A DNA stretch of 64,000 bases from Deltaproteobacteria bacterium (GTDB lineage: Bacteria; Desulfobacterota; Desulfuromonadia; Desulfuromonadales; Geopsychrobacteraceae), in assembly GCA_024280335.1 (NCBI GenBank), contig JAJRQI010000006.1:28353-92352 (forward strand). Direction: 5' to 3'. Positions within the stretch are counted from its first letter, which is position 1. Each line of letters opens with the position of its first letter. A program made the translations under genes and the position numbers. This document shows positions 17,915 through 25,996 of the stretch, one piece after another. The notes beneath the pieces were generated by a model. It worked only from the letters and a program-made list of their open reading frames with translations, searched no databases and was not told where the DNA came from.

Positions 17915-18246
17915 CCGTGGCCGCGATGGCTCGCTACAAAGTTCTCGTCCGCGGTGACAACTTTCTTCTGAGCCTGGACGGAGAACATGCAAAGTTCGGT
18001 TTTTACGCGACACGCATTGTCAAATCAGAAACAGCCGAGGATGCGGAGCGGATCGCCATTATCCGCATCCATCAAGAACTGAATCAGAGCGACCATATCA
18101 TCAAAAATACAGCCGATGTCCCCAGCGTCAAGGTTGAAAGTACGGTAAAAATCGGCCCCTTCCGGTTCATCAGAAAACAGCATGTACGTGGTTTCAGCTT
18201 TCATCGTGAGGAAGAAGTAACTACCGACCCAATTGCACAATGCTAG
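17911..18246 (+). CDS. Hypothetical protein, about 111 aa
   Basis: I do not recognise this protein. It is soluble, with no signal peptide or membrane segment. It has a ARYKVLVRGDNFLL opening, a segment with ETAEDAERIAIIRIHQEL that could form a helix, and a basic RFIRKQHVRGFSFHREEE region near the end. The ATG at 17911 overlaps the yhbY stop codon; an internal ATG at 17926 (MARYKV) is also possible. Its stop overlaps the next gene by 7 bases, so yhbY and the two orphan genes form one translationally coupled unit. Confidence 0.7.
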   Translation: MTVAAMARYKVLVRGDNFLLSLDGEHAKFGFYATRIVKSETAEDAERIAIIRIHQELNQSDHIIKNTADVPSVKVESTVKIGPFRFIRKQHVRGFSFHREEEVTTDPIAQC

Positions 18247-18854
18247 ACTACGACATCAGCCAACCACCGCCGACCCGGCAGGAACTGGACGCGGAAAAAT
18301 TTCAGCTCACAGTTCTGAAAAAACAGCAGATCAAAGCCTCAATTATCTCTGATGGCTGCCACGGCATCAGTTTGCTGATACTCTATCTGTCCGATCTCCT
18401 TTCCGGCTACGGGCTACTTGTGGCGGTGATCTCAGCGACTACAGTAGCCGTCGCCCTGGCCTCATCATCCAGAAAACAACTGGATTCCAGCGATGTTGCA
18501 GTCGTCGCGCTGGCCTCACTGGCGACAGTGGTTTCAGTCGCGGCGATTTCTGTCTGGATACTGCAGGACATGCTGATCGGCGGAGCTTTGGCAGGGTTGC
18601 TGTCAGGCAGTATCGTGACTGCAGGGGCAGTCATCGGCCGGAAGTTTTTTCATGTTTTCATCGGTCTGGAGCAGTTAAAAAACGTCGCCGAGGATGAGCT
18701 TGCCAGCCGGGAGCTACAAACACTCTGTCAAAATCATCCGGAGTTGAACGATTACCGCCAGCAGGCTCTGGACATCCTGCGCCCGAACCTGAACTTTGGT
18801 GAACTACAGGCGATGCGTGATTGGGTTGCCGGAAAAGTTCAAGTGTCCGATTAA
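18240..18854 (+). CDS. Hypothetical membrane protein, about 204 aa
   Basis: An unrecognised protein with a hydrophilic N-terminus (about 1-38), a hydrophobic middle with about four membrane segments (about 39-140), and a soluble helical tail (about 145-204) with ELASRELQTLCQNHPEL. It overlaps the upstream orphan gene by 7 bases. The pattern suggests an inner-membrane protein working with the 111-residue protein before it; no function can be assigned. Confidence 0.7.
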   Translation: MLDYDISQPPPTRQELDAEKFQLTVLKKQQIKASIISDGCHGISLLILYLSDLLSGYGLLVAVISATTVAVALASSSRKQLDSSDVAVVALASLATVVSVAAISVWILQDMLIGGALAGLLSGSIVTAGAVIGRKFFHVFIGLEQLKNVAEDELASRELQTLCQNHPELNDYRQQALDILRPNLNFGELQAMRDWVAGKVQVSD

Positions 18855-18938
18855 GAAGTGAAGCCGTCGGCAGTCCGGGTGTATTCTTGAATAAAGTGGC
18901 TTTTTTGCCAATGTGATGGTCACGGCAGAGGGACGGCT

Positions 18939-19340
18939 ATGAACGAGCATCCGGTGTTGCTATTCGACGGAGTCTGCAACCTCTGCTCGACAGCGATACA
19001 GTTCATCATCAAACGGGATAGCGGGGATTGTTTTCGCTTTGCCGCCATGCAATCTCCGGCCGGTGAACGGCTGCTGGCAGAGCACCGTTTGACCGACTTG
19101 AGTAGCGAGACGATGGTGCTGATCGTTGACCGGAGCATCTATCTGCGTAGCGACGCAGCGCTGGAGATCGCCCGGCAGCTGGACGGTGCCTGGTCGCTCA
19201 TGCGCTGGTTTTCCCTCCTGCCGCGAGCCTGGCGCGAGGCCGGTTATCGGCGGTTGGCCAGCAACCGCTTTCGCTGGTTCGGGCGCCGGCGCAGCTGCCT
19301 GATGCCAAGCGAGGAGAACCGCCGTCGATTCCTCGTTTAA
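18939..19340 (+). CDS. DCC1-type thiol-disulfide oxidoreductase family protein (DUF393)
   Basis: A 133-residue protein opening with VLLFDGVCNLCSTAIQFIIKRD, the DxxCxxC signature that gives DUF393 its DCC name, followed by FRFAAMQSPAGERLL and RSDAALEIARQLDGAW, which are also family-typical. It is predicted to be a thioredoxin-like oxidoreductase; its partner is unknown. The ATG at 18939 is preceded by GAGGGACGG. A non-coding stretch of 569 bases follows. Confidence 0.88.
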   Translation: MNEHPVLLFDGVCNLCSTAIQFIIKRDSGDCFRFAAMQSPAGERLLAEHRLTDLSSETMVLIVDRSIYLRSDAALEIARQLDGAWSLMRWFSLLPRAWREAGYRRLASNRFRWFGRRRSCLMPSEENRRRFLV

Positions 19341-19909
19341 AGTGGAGTCTGGATCAGGAAAGCCACAGTCGTTTTCGATCGTCTGCTGCCGGGTCTACTG
19401 TTGCCGCTTTCTACTCTCCTCCGGATTCGTCAAATTGACCAGCGGCGACGCCGAAGGCCCTTGATTATCACCACAGGACTCAGCCGCTGCCCAACCGGCT
19501 CGCCTAAAAGCTATCCTCCGTGGAGGATCTACTCCAGACAGCAAGGAAGACCAACCCAACACCATCATCATAGCAGCACCATCACGCTCAAATGAGTATT
19601 TGATTCGTTTTAAATCCGTTTCGTTTAAACCAACAAACTGACACTGCTTGACAAATGTCCTCGGCGAGTACGACATTTTATCGCTGCGGAAATTGATGGG
19701 GAAACATACAGACAAGAGCAACTTGACTCCCCCTTTTGACTCTCATTCAGACACTGAATCCAGCCCTGAAGTACAATATTTTGCTTGGCTTCGTTAAAAT
19801 ATCTTGAGTTTGCTCCTCTTTATGCGCTTTAATAGGCTCTTGTGTTGTCGCTCGCACGCTGCAGATCACTCAGCCACCCGTCCCAAACGACCGAAAGGAA
19901 TATCAGTAG
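19341..19909. other. 569-bp non-coding stretch
   Basis: No convincing gene on either strand. A minus-strand frame (19395-19721) exists but its protein has no recognisable pattern and no clear ribosome-binding site. A candidate promoter for the downstream gene lies at 19748-19777, and a short inverted repeat (ATCCTCCGTGGAGGAT) lies near 19513. Confidence 0.6.
19748..19777 (+). promoter_or_regulatory. Candidate promoter for the DUF4388-pilT unit
   Basis: CAGACA (19748-19753), 18-base spacer, TACAAT (19772-19777), about 130 bases before the start codon at 19910. The -10 is good, the -35 is 4 of 6. Confidence 0.35.
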
Positions 19910-21727
19910 ATGCCCCTTACTGGCGAACTCGAACATCTACCGATTGTCGACGTTATCCAACTGATCCATTCAACGCGCAAATCCGGCACACTGAACATCT
20001 ACAGTCGAAAAGGTGAAGGGCAACTGGTTTTTGATAATGGCTATATTGTCGGTGCCAGCCACTCTAACGATAAATTCCGCATCGGTCAGATACTCCTTGA
20101 GGCCGACCTGATCAATCAACAAGAACTCGACAAAGCACTGGAAATACAGAAACAGGCCGGAAGTAATCGCCAACCCTTGATTACAACACTGGTTGAATAT
20201 TGCCACATGTCAAAGGAGTCGGCCTATAAATCATTGGAAACTTTGATTGAAATGACGGTTGTCGAAATGATCAGTTGGACGCGAGGTATTTTCAGTCTCG
20301 ATGTCGACAAGATCTCAATCTCTGACGATTACCGCTACCTCCCCGCCCAGCTGCAACCCGTAACCCTTGATACGCAAATGGTCCTGATGGATGCCCTGCG
20401 GATTTTCGACGAAAAGGTCTATGCCGGAGAGATCGAAATCGTCGATGAACCGCTTGAGGAACCGCCTCAACTGACCACGGAAGAAACGCTGGAGTCTGTT
20501 GACGAAGAGGAAGGGGTTGAGCTCTCTGCGGATATCCTCGGTTTGGGGGATCTGGATAATCTGGCGCGCAAGAAACCTCGTGTATTCAAGAGCCTGGAGA
20601 CGTTCGACCCAACTGAAATTCATCGACAGGTTGTAAACAGGACCTTGACCGACTTGAGTCCTGAGCAGTCAGATCAACTTGTCAATTACCTTGCAGAGCT
20701 GTCAACTCCGAGCTTTGCCAATGATGCTGTTTTCCCCGCTGTATCGAAATCTCAGGCGATCATCATGTATTGCAATGATGAATTTATCCAGCATGCGCTG
20801 ATGACGGTCTGTAAAAAAGAAGGGATTCTGGTTTTCACCACCGCGAAAAGCAGTCGACTGGATGAGCTGCTAGACCAAGCCATCAACAAGAGTCTTGAGC
20901 CGATTCTGGTTTTCGGCAGCCCGGACGACAGCCAAACGGCATTTTCCACGGAAACAGTTATGCAACTCCGCAAGCAAAAGCTGGCAGAATACCCGCAGAT
21001 TTCGGTTATCCAACTGGCGTCGCCGCTGGACTATGCTTTCTCCCTGCAATCCTTAAATGCAGGCGTTCGAGCCGTCTTTCCCCAACCCTATTTTTCAGAG
21101 CGCAGAAAAACCTATGTTGAGGATACCATCAACTTTCTCAACAGCTTTCAGACGTATGTCCGCAGCTGCTTTAACGAGGAACGCCGGCAACAGTTTGCCC
21201 GGTTGCGTAACAGTATGTCCGGCCTGAGATTATTACAGAAAGCGCCGGATATTTCCTTGTCGGTTCTGCAATTTGTCGCCGCTAGTTTTGAGCGGACCTT
21301 GACCCTGGTCGTCGATAAATCCGCACTGGTTGCTGAACGCAGCATCGGAATTGCGACCGAAAAAAATCATGGCCCTGCCGCACCATTGAGAACCCGCATC
21401 CCGGTTACTGACGGCTCACTGCTGCAGAGACTGATCCAGGAGGGAACTACCTATTGGGGCCCGAATCAAAAGGATGGGGCGTTAGAGAGAAACCTCTTTC
21501 CTGGGATCGGTGCCCCACGGGATTCAAGTATTTTGCTCTTGCCATTAAAGAGTAACGGCCGGGTTATCACTGTGACCTACGCTGATTTTGGTGATCAACA
21601 GGCTGAACCGATCCAACTGGATTTCCTCGATTTTTTCGTCAGTCAGGCGGGGATGGCGATGGAAAACGCACTGTTCCGCAAACAACTGGGGAATCACATC
21701 GAGCGGAAGCAAATTGATAAGGTGTAG
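19910..21727 (+). CDS. DUF4388 - pseudoreceiver - GAF regulatory protein
   Basis: A 605-residue cytoplasmic protein. The N-terminus (about 1-150) is a DUF4388 domain: MPLTGELEHLPIVDVIQLIH, then RKSGTLNIYSRKGEGQLVFDNGYIVGA. DUF4388 occurs in regulators such as PatA and in gliding- and pilus-related proteins. The middle (about 280-420) looks like a response-regulator receiver fold, but I see no aspartate pocket of the normal kind. The C-terminal part (about 430-600) resembles a GAF domain. It lies 3 bases before pilT and ends by overlapping its regulatory region, so it probably controls twitching or pilus retraction. That role is inferred from position. Confidence 0.8.
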   Translation: MPLTGELEHLPIVDVIQLIHSTRKSGTLNIYSRKGEGQLVFDNGYIVGASHSNDKFRIGQILLEADLINQQELDKALEIQKQAGSNRQPLITTLVEYCHMSKESAYKSLETLIEMTVVEMISWTRGIFSLDVDKISISDDYRYLPAQLQPVTLDTQMVLMDALRIFDEKVYAGEIEIVDEPLEEPPQLTTEETLESVDEEEGVELSADILGLGDLDNLARKKPRVFKSLETFDPTEIHRQVVNRTLTDLSPEQSDQLVNYLAELSTPSFANDAVFPAVSKSQAIIMYCNDEFIQHALMTVCKKEGILVFTTAKSSRLDELLDQAINKSLEPILVFGSPDDSQTAFSTETVMQLRKQKLAEYPQISVIQLASPLDYAFSLQSLNAGVRAVFPQPYFSERRKTYVEDTINFLNSFQTYVRSCFNEERRQQFARLRNSMSGLRLLQKAPDISLSVLQFVAASFERTLTLVVDKSALVAERSIGIATEKNHGPAAPLRTRIPVTDGSLLQRLIQEGTTYWGPNQKDGALERNLFPGIGAPRDSSILLLPLKSNGRVITVTYADFGDQQAEPIQLDFLDFFVSQAGMAMENALFRKQLGNHIERKQIDKV

Positions 21728-21730
21728 ACG

Positions 21731-22798
21731 ATGGATTTAAAGACTCTCAATCAGATTCTTGAAATTGCCTTTGCCAAAAGGGTTTCCGATGTTCATTTTG
21801 AGGTAGATAATCCGCCCTTCTTCCGTGTCCATGGACAGCTGTTGCGCTCCAAGTTACCAAACTTGAAACCGGAAGATACCGAGTTTATTGCCGCCACCAT
21901 CATGGAGCACAACTGCCGTGATTTCCCTGAAGATTTCAAAGAGTTTGATGCCTCTTATGCATTACAGAACAGTGGTCGATTTCGGGTCAGTATCTTCAAG
22001 CAGCGTGGCAATATCGGTATTGTCATGCGGGTTATCCCCCCAGAAATCGGTAAGTTCAAAGATCTTAAGCTGCCTGCGGTGCTGGCTGAGATTGTCAAAG
22101 CGCCGAACGGCCTGATCCTCGTCACCGGGCCGACTGGCAACGGTAAATCAACGACCCTTGCATCGATGATCAATTACCTCAACGAAAAATATGCCTTCAA
22201 CATTATTACCATCGAGGATCCCATCGAATTCCTTTTTACATCGCAGAAAAGTTGCATCATTCAACGTGAAGTCGGGATCGATACGGACGATTTCAGTTCA
22301 GCCCTGAAGGCTTCGCTACGAATGGATCCGGATGTCATCATGGTTGGCGAAATGCGCGATCTGGAAACCATTGATGCCTGCATCAAGGCTTCGGAGACCG
22401 GGCACCTGGTGTTTTCTACCCTCCATACGCAAAACGCAGCCACGACAATCAACCGTCTGATCGGTCATTTTCCACCCGAGGCTCAGGAAATTATGCGTCA
22501 GCGCCTGGCGGATATCCTGGTGGCAACGGTGTCGTTACGTCTTGTAGAAGATAAAACCGGTGAAAATGTTATTCCGGTTGTCGAGGTGATGCGCACAACG
22601 ACGACCATTCAAGCCTGCATCCGCGATGGAAACCTTGATGAAATTGAAGGACACATCGAAAAAGGCAGCGCTCAGTACCAGATGCAATCGATGGATCAGC
22701 ACCTGATCCAACTGTGCAAAAACGGCACAATAACCATGAAGGAAGCGAAACGCGTTTCAAGTTCGATGGACCTGGAAAGAAAATTGAACTACACGTAG
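21731..22798 (+). CDS. pilT: PilT-family type IV pilus retraction ATPase
   Basis: Hexameric ATPase that powers pilus retraction. The 355-residue product has the Walker A GPTGNGKST (residues 133-141), Asp box IITIEDPIEF, Walker B DPDVIMVGEMRD and His box TGHLVFSTLHT. Two positions depart from the textbook PilT: the Walker B approach reads SLRMDPDV where most have LREDPDV, and the C-terminal AIRNLIRE motif is replaced by IQACIRDGN. It may be one of several PilT paralogs, as is usual in this group. The gene follows the DUF4388 regulator by 3 bases; no other pilus gene is in the window. Confidence 0.92.
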   Translation: MDLKTLNQILEIAFAKRVSDVHFEVDNPPFFRVHGQLLRSKLPNLKPEDTEFIAATIMEHNCRDFPEDFKEFDASYALQNSGRFRVSIFKQRGNIGIVMRVIPPEIGKFKDLKLPAVLAEIVKAPNGLILVTGPTGNGKSTTLASMINYLNEKYAFNIITIEDPIEFLFTSQKSCIIQREVGIDTDDFSSALKASLRMDPDVIMVGEMRDLETIDACIKASETGHLVFSTLHTQNAATTINRLIGHFPPEAQEIMRQRLADILVATVSLRLVEDKTGENVIPVVEVMRTTTTIQACIRDGNLDEIEGHIEKGSAQYQMQSMDQHLIQLCKNGTITMKEAKRVSSSMDLERKLNYT

Positions 22799-22848
22799 AA
22801 GTCAGTGGTGTCCGATTTGGTTCCTACTGGTGATTTAAGACGATTAAA

Positions 22849-22915
22849 TCCCCCTCTATCCCCCCTTTGCTAAAGGGGGAGGCAAGTAAATTCCCCTCTT
22901 TGACAAAAGGGGGGC
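22849..22915. repeat. G/C-tract stem-loop repeats after pilT
   Basis: Two adjacent hairpins with C-tract and G-tract arms: CCCCCTTT-GCT-AAAGGGGG (22861-22879) and CCCCTCTTTGACAAAAGGGG (22893-22912). They lie between convergent pilT and the minus-strand gene at 22936. They resemble the widespread C5T3/A3G5 dispersed repeats and may end both transcripts. Confidence 0.6.
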
Positions 22916-22935
22916 AGGTATTGATGCGGTCATTT

Positions 22936-23325
22936 CTAGCAACCGCAACCGCAATTGTGACAAACGACCCTGTCGCTCCCCTGGGGTTCTACCGTTTCCG
23001 GTGCAAATGCAACTCGATTGATCCCACGACGCAGATCCGCAACGATATCAAGATTCGGGCTTGCGCCGATAATATGCCCCAGACAAAGGCTGGCGACTCC
23101 GGCAACCGGAGAACAGAGGCGGATACTGTTGAGCAGGTCACCGTAGCCCTGGATGTTCACCGGCAATTTTTCCTCAACCGAGCGAAGCTGGATGCCGAAG
23201 TTTTTCAGCTCGACCGTCATCTCTGCTAGCAGTTCATGTAACGCTGATTCGGGATCAGCATATTGCCAATCGCTCGTCAGCCAAATTCGCCGAAAAAAAA
23301 TAACCTCGAGAATTTTATCGGCCAT
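22936..23325 (-). CDS. Hypothetical protein with C-terminal cysteine cluster
   Basis: I do not recognise the family. The 129-residue protein starts MADKILEVIFFRRIW. It has a central LVEEK-like helix region and ends in VVCHNCGCGC, a tail with four cysteines and a histidine that could bind metal or iron-sulfur. The frame opens at 23442, but the ATG at 23325 is preferred: it lies one base after the tsaC stop codon (TGAGATG), giving a coupled pair. Its position suggests a link to tRNA modification, which is only inference. Confidence 0.6.
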   Translation of the reverse strand: MADKILEVIFFRRIWLTSDWQYADPESALHELLAEMTVELKNFGIQLRSVEEKLPVNIQGYGDLLNSIRLCSPVAGVASLCLGHIIGASPNLDIVADLRRGINRVAFAPETVEPQGSDRVVCHNCGCGC

Positions 23326-23326
23326 C

Positions 23327-23943
23327 TCAACTGCCTGACTCAATCCAGCCGGTATCCCCACTCCCTTGGCGCAGAATTTCAATCCGATCATCCAGCAGAC
23401 TGATAACAGAAGAGGCTTCACCGAGTGAGATGCCGCCGTCAACGACTATATTAACCAGTCTTCCCATGTTTTCATCAATCAGCATCGGATCCTGTAAGGC
23501 TTCCGCACCGGAAAGATTGGCACTGGTGGTCAGTAGAGGATGTCCAAGCTCTCTGACGATCGCCTGGCAAATGGCATTATCCGGGATCCGAACACCGACA
23601 GTCTTCTGCTTGGTGCTGACAGAATCCGGCACGACCTTTGAGGCATCAAGCACAAAGGTATAAGGTCCGGGCAAGTGCCGCTTCATGATTTTAAAAGCGA
23701 AATTGCTGACTTGTGCATAGCTGGCAACCTCGGCAAGGTCGCTGCAGATAAAAGAGAACGGTTTTCGGTTGTCACGTTGCTTGATTTGCAGGATTTTTTT
23801 ACCCCTTTGCGATTAAAGATATCGCAACCGAGTCCATAGGTCGTATCGGTCGGGTAGATAATAATCCCCCCCTGCTGTAGGCAGTCAACGACGCGCTGGA
23901 TATTTCGTGGTTGGGGGTTCTCAGGATTGATGGACAAGATCAT
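23327..23943 (-). pseudogene. tsaC: Threonylcarbamoyl-AMP synthase (TsaC/YrdC/Sua5), one-base frameshift
   Basis: Makes threonylcarbamoyl-AMP for the universal t6A37 modification of ANN-decoding tRNAs, normally essential. The frame from ATG 23943 encodes the YrdC N-terminus (GGIIIYPTDTTYGLGCDIFNRK), then leaves the family at a run of seven As (minus strand; plus strand T7 at 23794-23800). The rest continues in another frame: SFICSDLAEVASYAQ, KIMKRHLPGPYTFVL and HPLLTTSANLSG are all YrdC motifs. Adding a single A at that run restores one 205-residue reading frame of normal length with no other defect. The single-base change in a homopolymer suggests a sequencing error or slippage; a true null is less likely in an essential gene. 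The next gene begins one base after the stop. Confidence 0.85.
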
Positions 23944-24002
23944 TGGACTCTCCTCTGTATGAACATAACAAACAACCCTCTAATAATATGTGCCTGAACG
24001 CC

Positions 24003-24275
24003 TTAAAGCAACATTTTCAGCTCTGACACCTTGCGTATTTCGGTATAGATATTTTCCAGTTGCTGAAAACTGTGCAAAGTCACCGACACCGAAACAGACT
24101 GATAATTCCCTTTACCGCTGGGTCGGGAACCGGCCGCATCAGGAGCAACTGAAGCGTGCTTGCTTATAGCGTGGAGGATGGCTTTTTCAAATGTGTTCCC
24201 AGCCGCACCGAGTGCCTTAAACTGGTATCGGCAGGGGAACTCAAGCAGATCTTCGGGTCGTTGTTTGTTTGTCAT
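24003..24275 (-). CDS. ybeD: YbeD-family protein (DUF493)
   Basis: A 90-residue protein of the DUF493/YbeD ferredoxin-like fold. It has an opening LLEFPCRYQFKALGAAG, a central HASVAPDAAGSRPSGKGNYQSVSVSV and a closing helix with LENIYTEIRKVSEL. The frame opens at 24374 but the ATG at 24275 has GGAAAG upstream and gives the expected length. It follows dut by one base, so the two are probably translationally coupled. Function unknown; some relatives are proposed regulatory (ACT-like) domains. Confidence 0.88.
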   Translation of the reverse strand: MTNKQRPEDLLEFPCRYQFKALGAAGNTFEKAILHAISKHASVAPDAAGSRPSGKGNYQSVSVSVTLHSFQQLENIYTEIRKVSELKMLL

Positions 24276-24276
24276 T

Positions 24277-24726
24277 TTACTTTCCACGACCGGTGTGGCC
24301 GAAACCGCCAGCCCCACGCTCGGTTGTCGACAATTCTGCAACTTCACAAAATTGCGCCTGACAGACCGGTGCAACGATCAATTGCGCAATCCGTTCTCCC
24401 GATTCGACGATGAATGTCTCACTGCCGTGGTTGATCAGAATAATTTTGATTTCACCGCGATAATCAGCATCAATCGTCCCCGGGGTATTGACCAAGGTAA
24501 TGCCGTGCTTGATGGCCAGCCCAGAGCGCGGACGCACCTGCACTTCATAACCGGCCGGGATCGCCATTGCCAGGCCGGTCGGCAGCAGACAGCGCTCCCC
24601 CGGAAGCAGGGTCACTGGTGATTCGAGGAGCGCATGAATATCCAGGCCCGCAGCAAGTGCCGACATGTATCGCGGGATCTGTGCAGCGGGATGAAGCTTT
24701 TTGATTTGCACTTGCGGTTGATGCAT
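24277..24726 (-). CDS. dut: Deoxyuridine 5'-triphosphate nucleotidohydrolase
   Basis: Hydrolyses dUTP to dUMP and pyrophosphate, keeping uracil out of DNA and supplying dTMP synthesis. The 149-residue product has the five trimeric dUTPase motifs: AGLDIHA (motif 1), RSGLAIKHG (motif 2), [14 protein letters not shown] (motif 3), [11 protein letters not shown] (motif 4) and the flexible C-terminal [10 protein letters not shown] (motif 5). It is preceded by the M16 protease gene, whose stop codon it overlaps by one base. Confidence 0.97.
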   Translation of the reverse strand: MHQPQVQIKKLHPAAQIPRYMSALAAGLDIHALLESPVTLLPGERCLLPTGLAMAIPAGYEVQVRPRSGLAIKHGITLVNTPGTIDADYRGEIKIILINHGSETFIVESGERIAQLIVAPVCQAQFCEVAELSTTERGAGGFGHTGRGK

Positions 24727-25985
24727 CAGGGGATCTCCAGCAGGTTTAACGGAAATTGTTGATGATTCGCAGGCCCGACAATGTGCAGATTCAACGATTC
24801 ATCAGAGAGCAGCAAGTTGGCTAACCGCTGCACAGACTCAACGGTAACCTTATCAATTGCGGCAATGACATCCGCAATCTCAGGTTGATGGCCGAGGAAG
24901 ATTTCATTCTTGGCCAGTCTGGTCATGCGATTGTCGGAACTTTCAAGCGATAACAGCAAGGTTCCCTTCATCTGCTCGCGCGCCATATGTAACTCTTCAT
25001 TGCTGATATATTCATTTTTCAAACGGGAAAACTGCTGCAGAATCAACTGTAATGTTTCCGGCAGGTCATCCGGCCGGGTACCACCATAAACGACCAGAGA
25101 ACCGGCATCGGAATGGGTATTCAGGTAGCTGTAGATCGAGTAGGCCAGGCCACGCTCTTCACGGATGGTTTGAAACAGGCGCGAACTCATGCTGCCGCCG
25201 AGAATACTGTTAAGCAGATGCAGCACAAACCGATCGTTATGGTTCTGCGGCAGCGCCTTGCTGCCGAGGCAGAAGTGGGTTTGTTCCAGATTCTTCGCGG
25301 TAACCTGAACACCGGGACGATACTGCGGCAAGGTGCAGAACCGCTCAGCGCCACCAGACTTCACGCCGGAAAAAGCCTGTTCAATCTGCCCGAGAATCTT
25401 TTCATGCTGCAGATTTCCTGCTGCGACAATCAGGATATTATCCCCACGGTAACGATCTGCCAACATCTGCAAAAGATCGTTGCGAGTTATACTGCTGACG
25501 GTTTCACAATCGCCTAACACCGGCCGTCCTAACGGATGACTGTGCCAGATCGATTTACAAAAAAGGTCGTGCACCTGATCATCCGGGGTATCCTCGACCA
25601 TGGAAATTTCCTGGAGGATGACGCGCCGTTCTTTTTCGATCTCTTTCGGTACAAAGGTAGAATTGAGAACCAGATCGGAAAGCAGGGAGATTGCCTGGGG
25701 AAGTTTATCACCAAGGATTTTGGCAAAATAACAGCTGAACTCTCGGCCGGTGAAGGCATTGAGCACTCCACCGACCGAGTCGATCTGCTTGGCAATCTGC
25801 AGGGACGAGCGGGAGGTCGTCCCTCTGAACAGCATATGCTCAATAAAATGAGAGATGCCGTTCAGGTTTGGGTCTTCATGGCGAGAGCCATTTTGAACCC
25901 AGAAGCCGACGGTTACCGAGTGAAGTTCCGGCATCCGCTCAGTGACGACACGGATGCCGTTGTTCAATGTCGACTTCTGCAACAT
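24726..25985 (-). CDS. M16-family zinc peptidase
   Basis: A single-module M16B-type metallopeptidase of 419 residues. The inverted zinc motif HFIEHMLF (HxxEH) lies near residue 47 and the third ligand glutamate is in [13 protein letters not shown] near residue 125. The second half (about 190-419) is the non-catalytic M16 domain, with [19 protein letters not shown]. Family members degrade peptides and damaged small proteins; a specific substrate is unknown. It sits directly after pnp (11 bases) and overlaps dut, as in other deltaproteobacteria and many Gram-positives. Confidence 0.95.
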   Translation of the reverse strand: MLQKSTLNNGIRVVTERMPELHSVTVGFWVQNGSRHEDPNLNGISHFIEHMLFRGTTSRSSLQIAKQIDSVGGVLNAFTGREFSCYFAKILGDKLPQAISLLSDLVLNSTFVPKEIEKERRVILQEISMVEDTPDDQVHDLFCKSIWHSHPLGRPVLGDCETVSSITRNDLLQMLADRYRGDNILIVAAGNLQHEKILGQIEQAFSGVKSGGAERFCTLPQYRPGVQVTAKNLEQTHFCLGSKALPQNHNDRFVLHLLNSILGGSMSSRLFQTIREERGLAYSIYSYLNTHSDAGSLVVYGGTRPDDLPETLQLILQQFSRLKNEYISNEELHMAREQMKGTLLLSLESSDNRMTRLAKNEIFLGHQPEIADVIAAIDKVTVESVQRLANLLLSDESLNLHIVGPANHQQFPLNLLEIP

Positions 25986-25996
25986 CAGTGAATCGA

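Noticed and set aside
19395..19721. Minus-strand frame of 108 codons in the large gap
   Set aside because: No motif, odd composition and no clear ribosome site.
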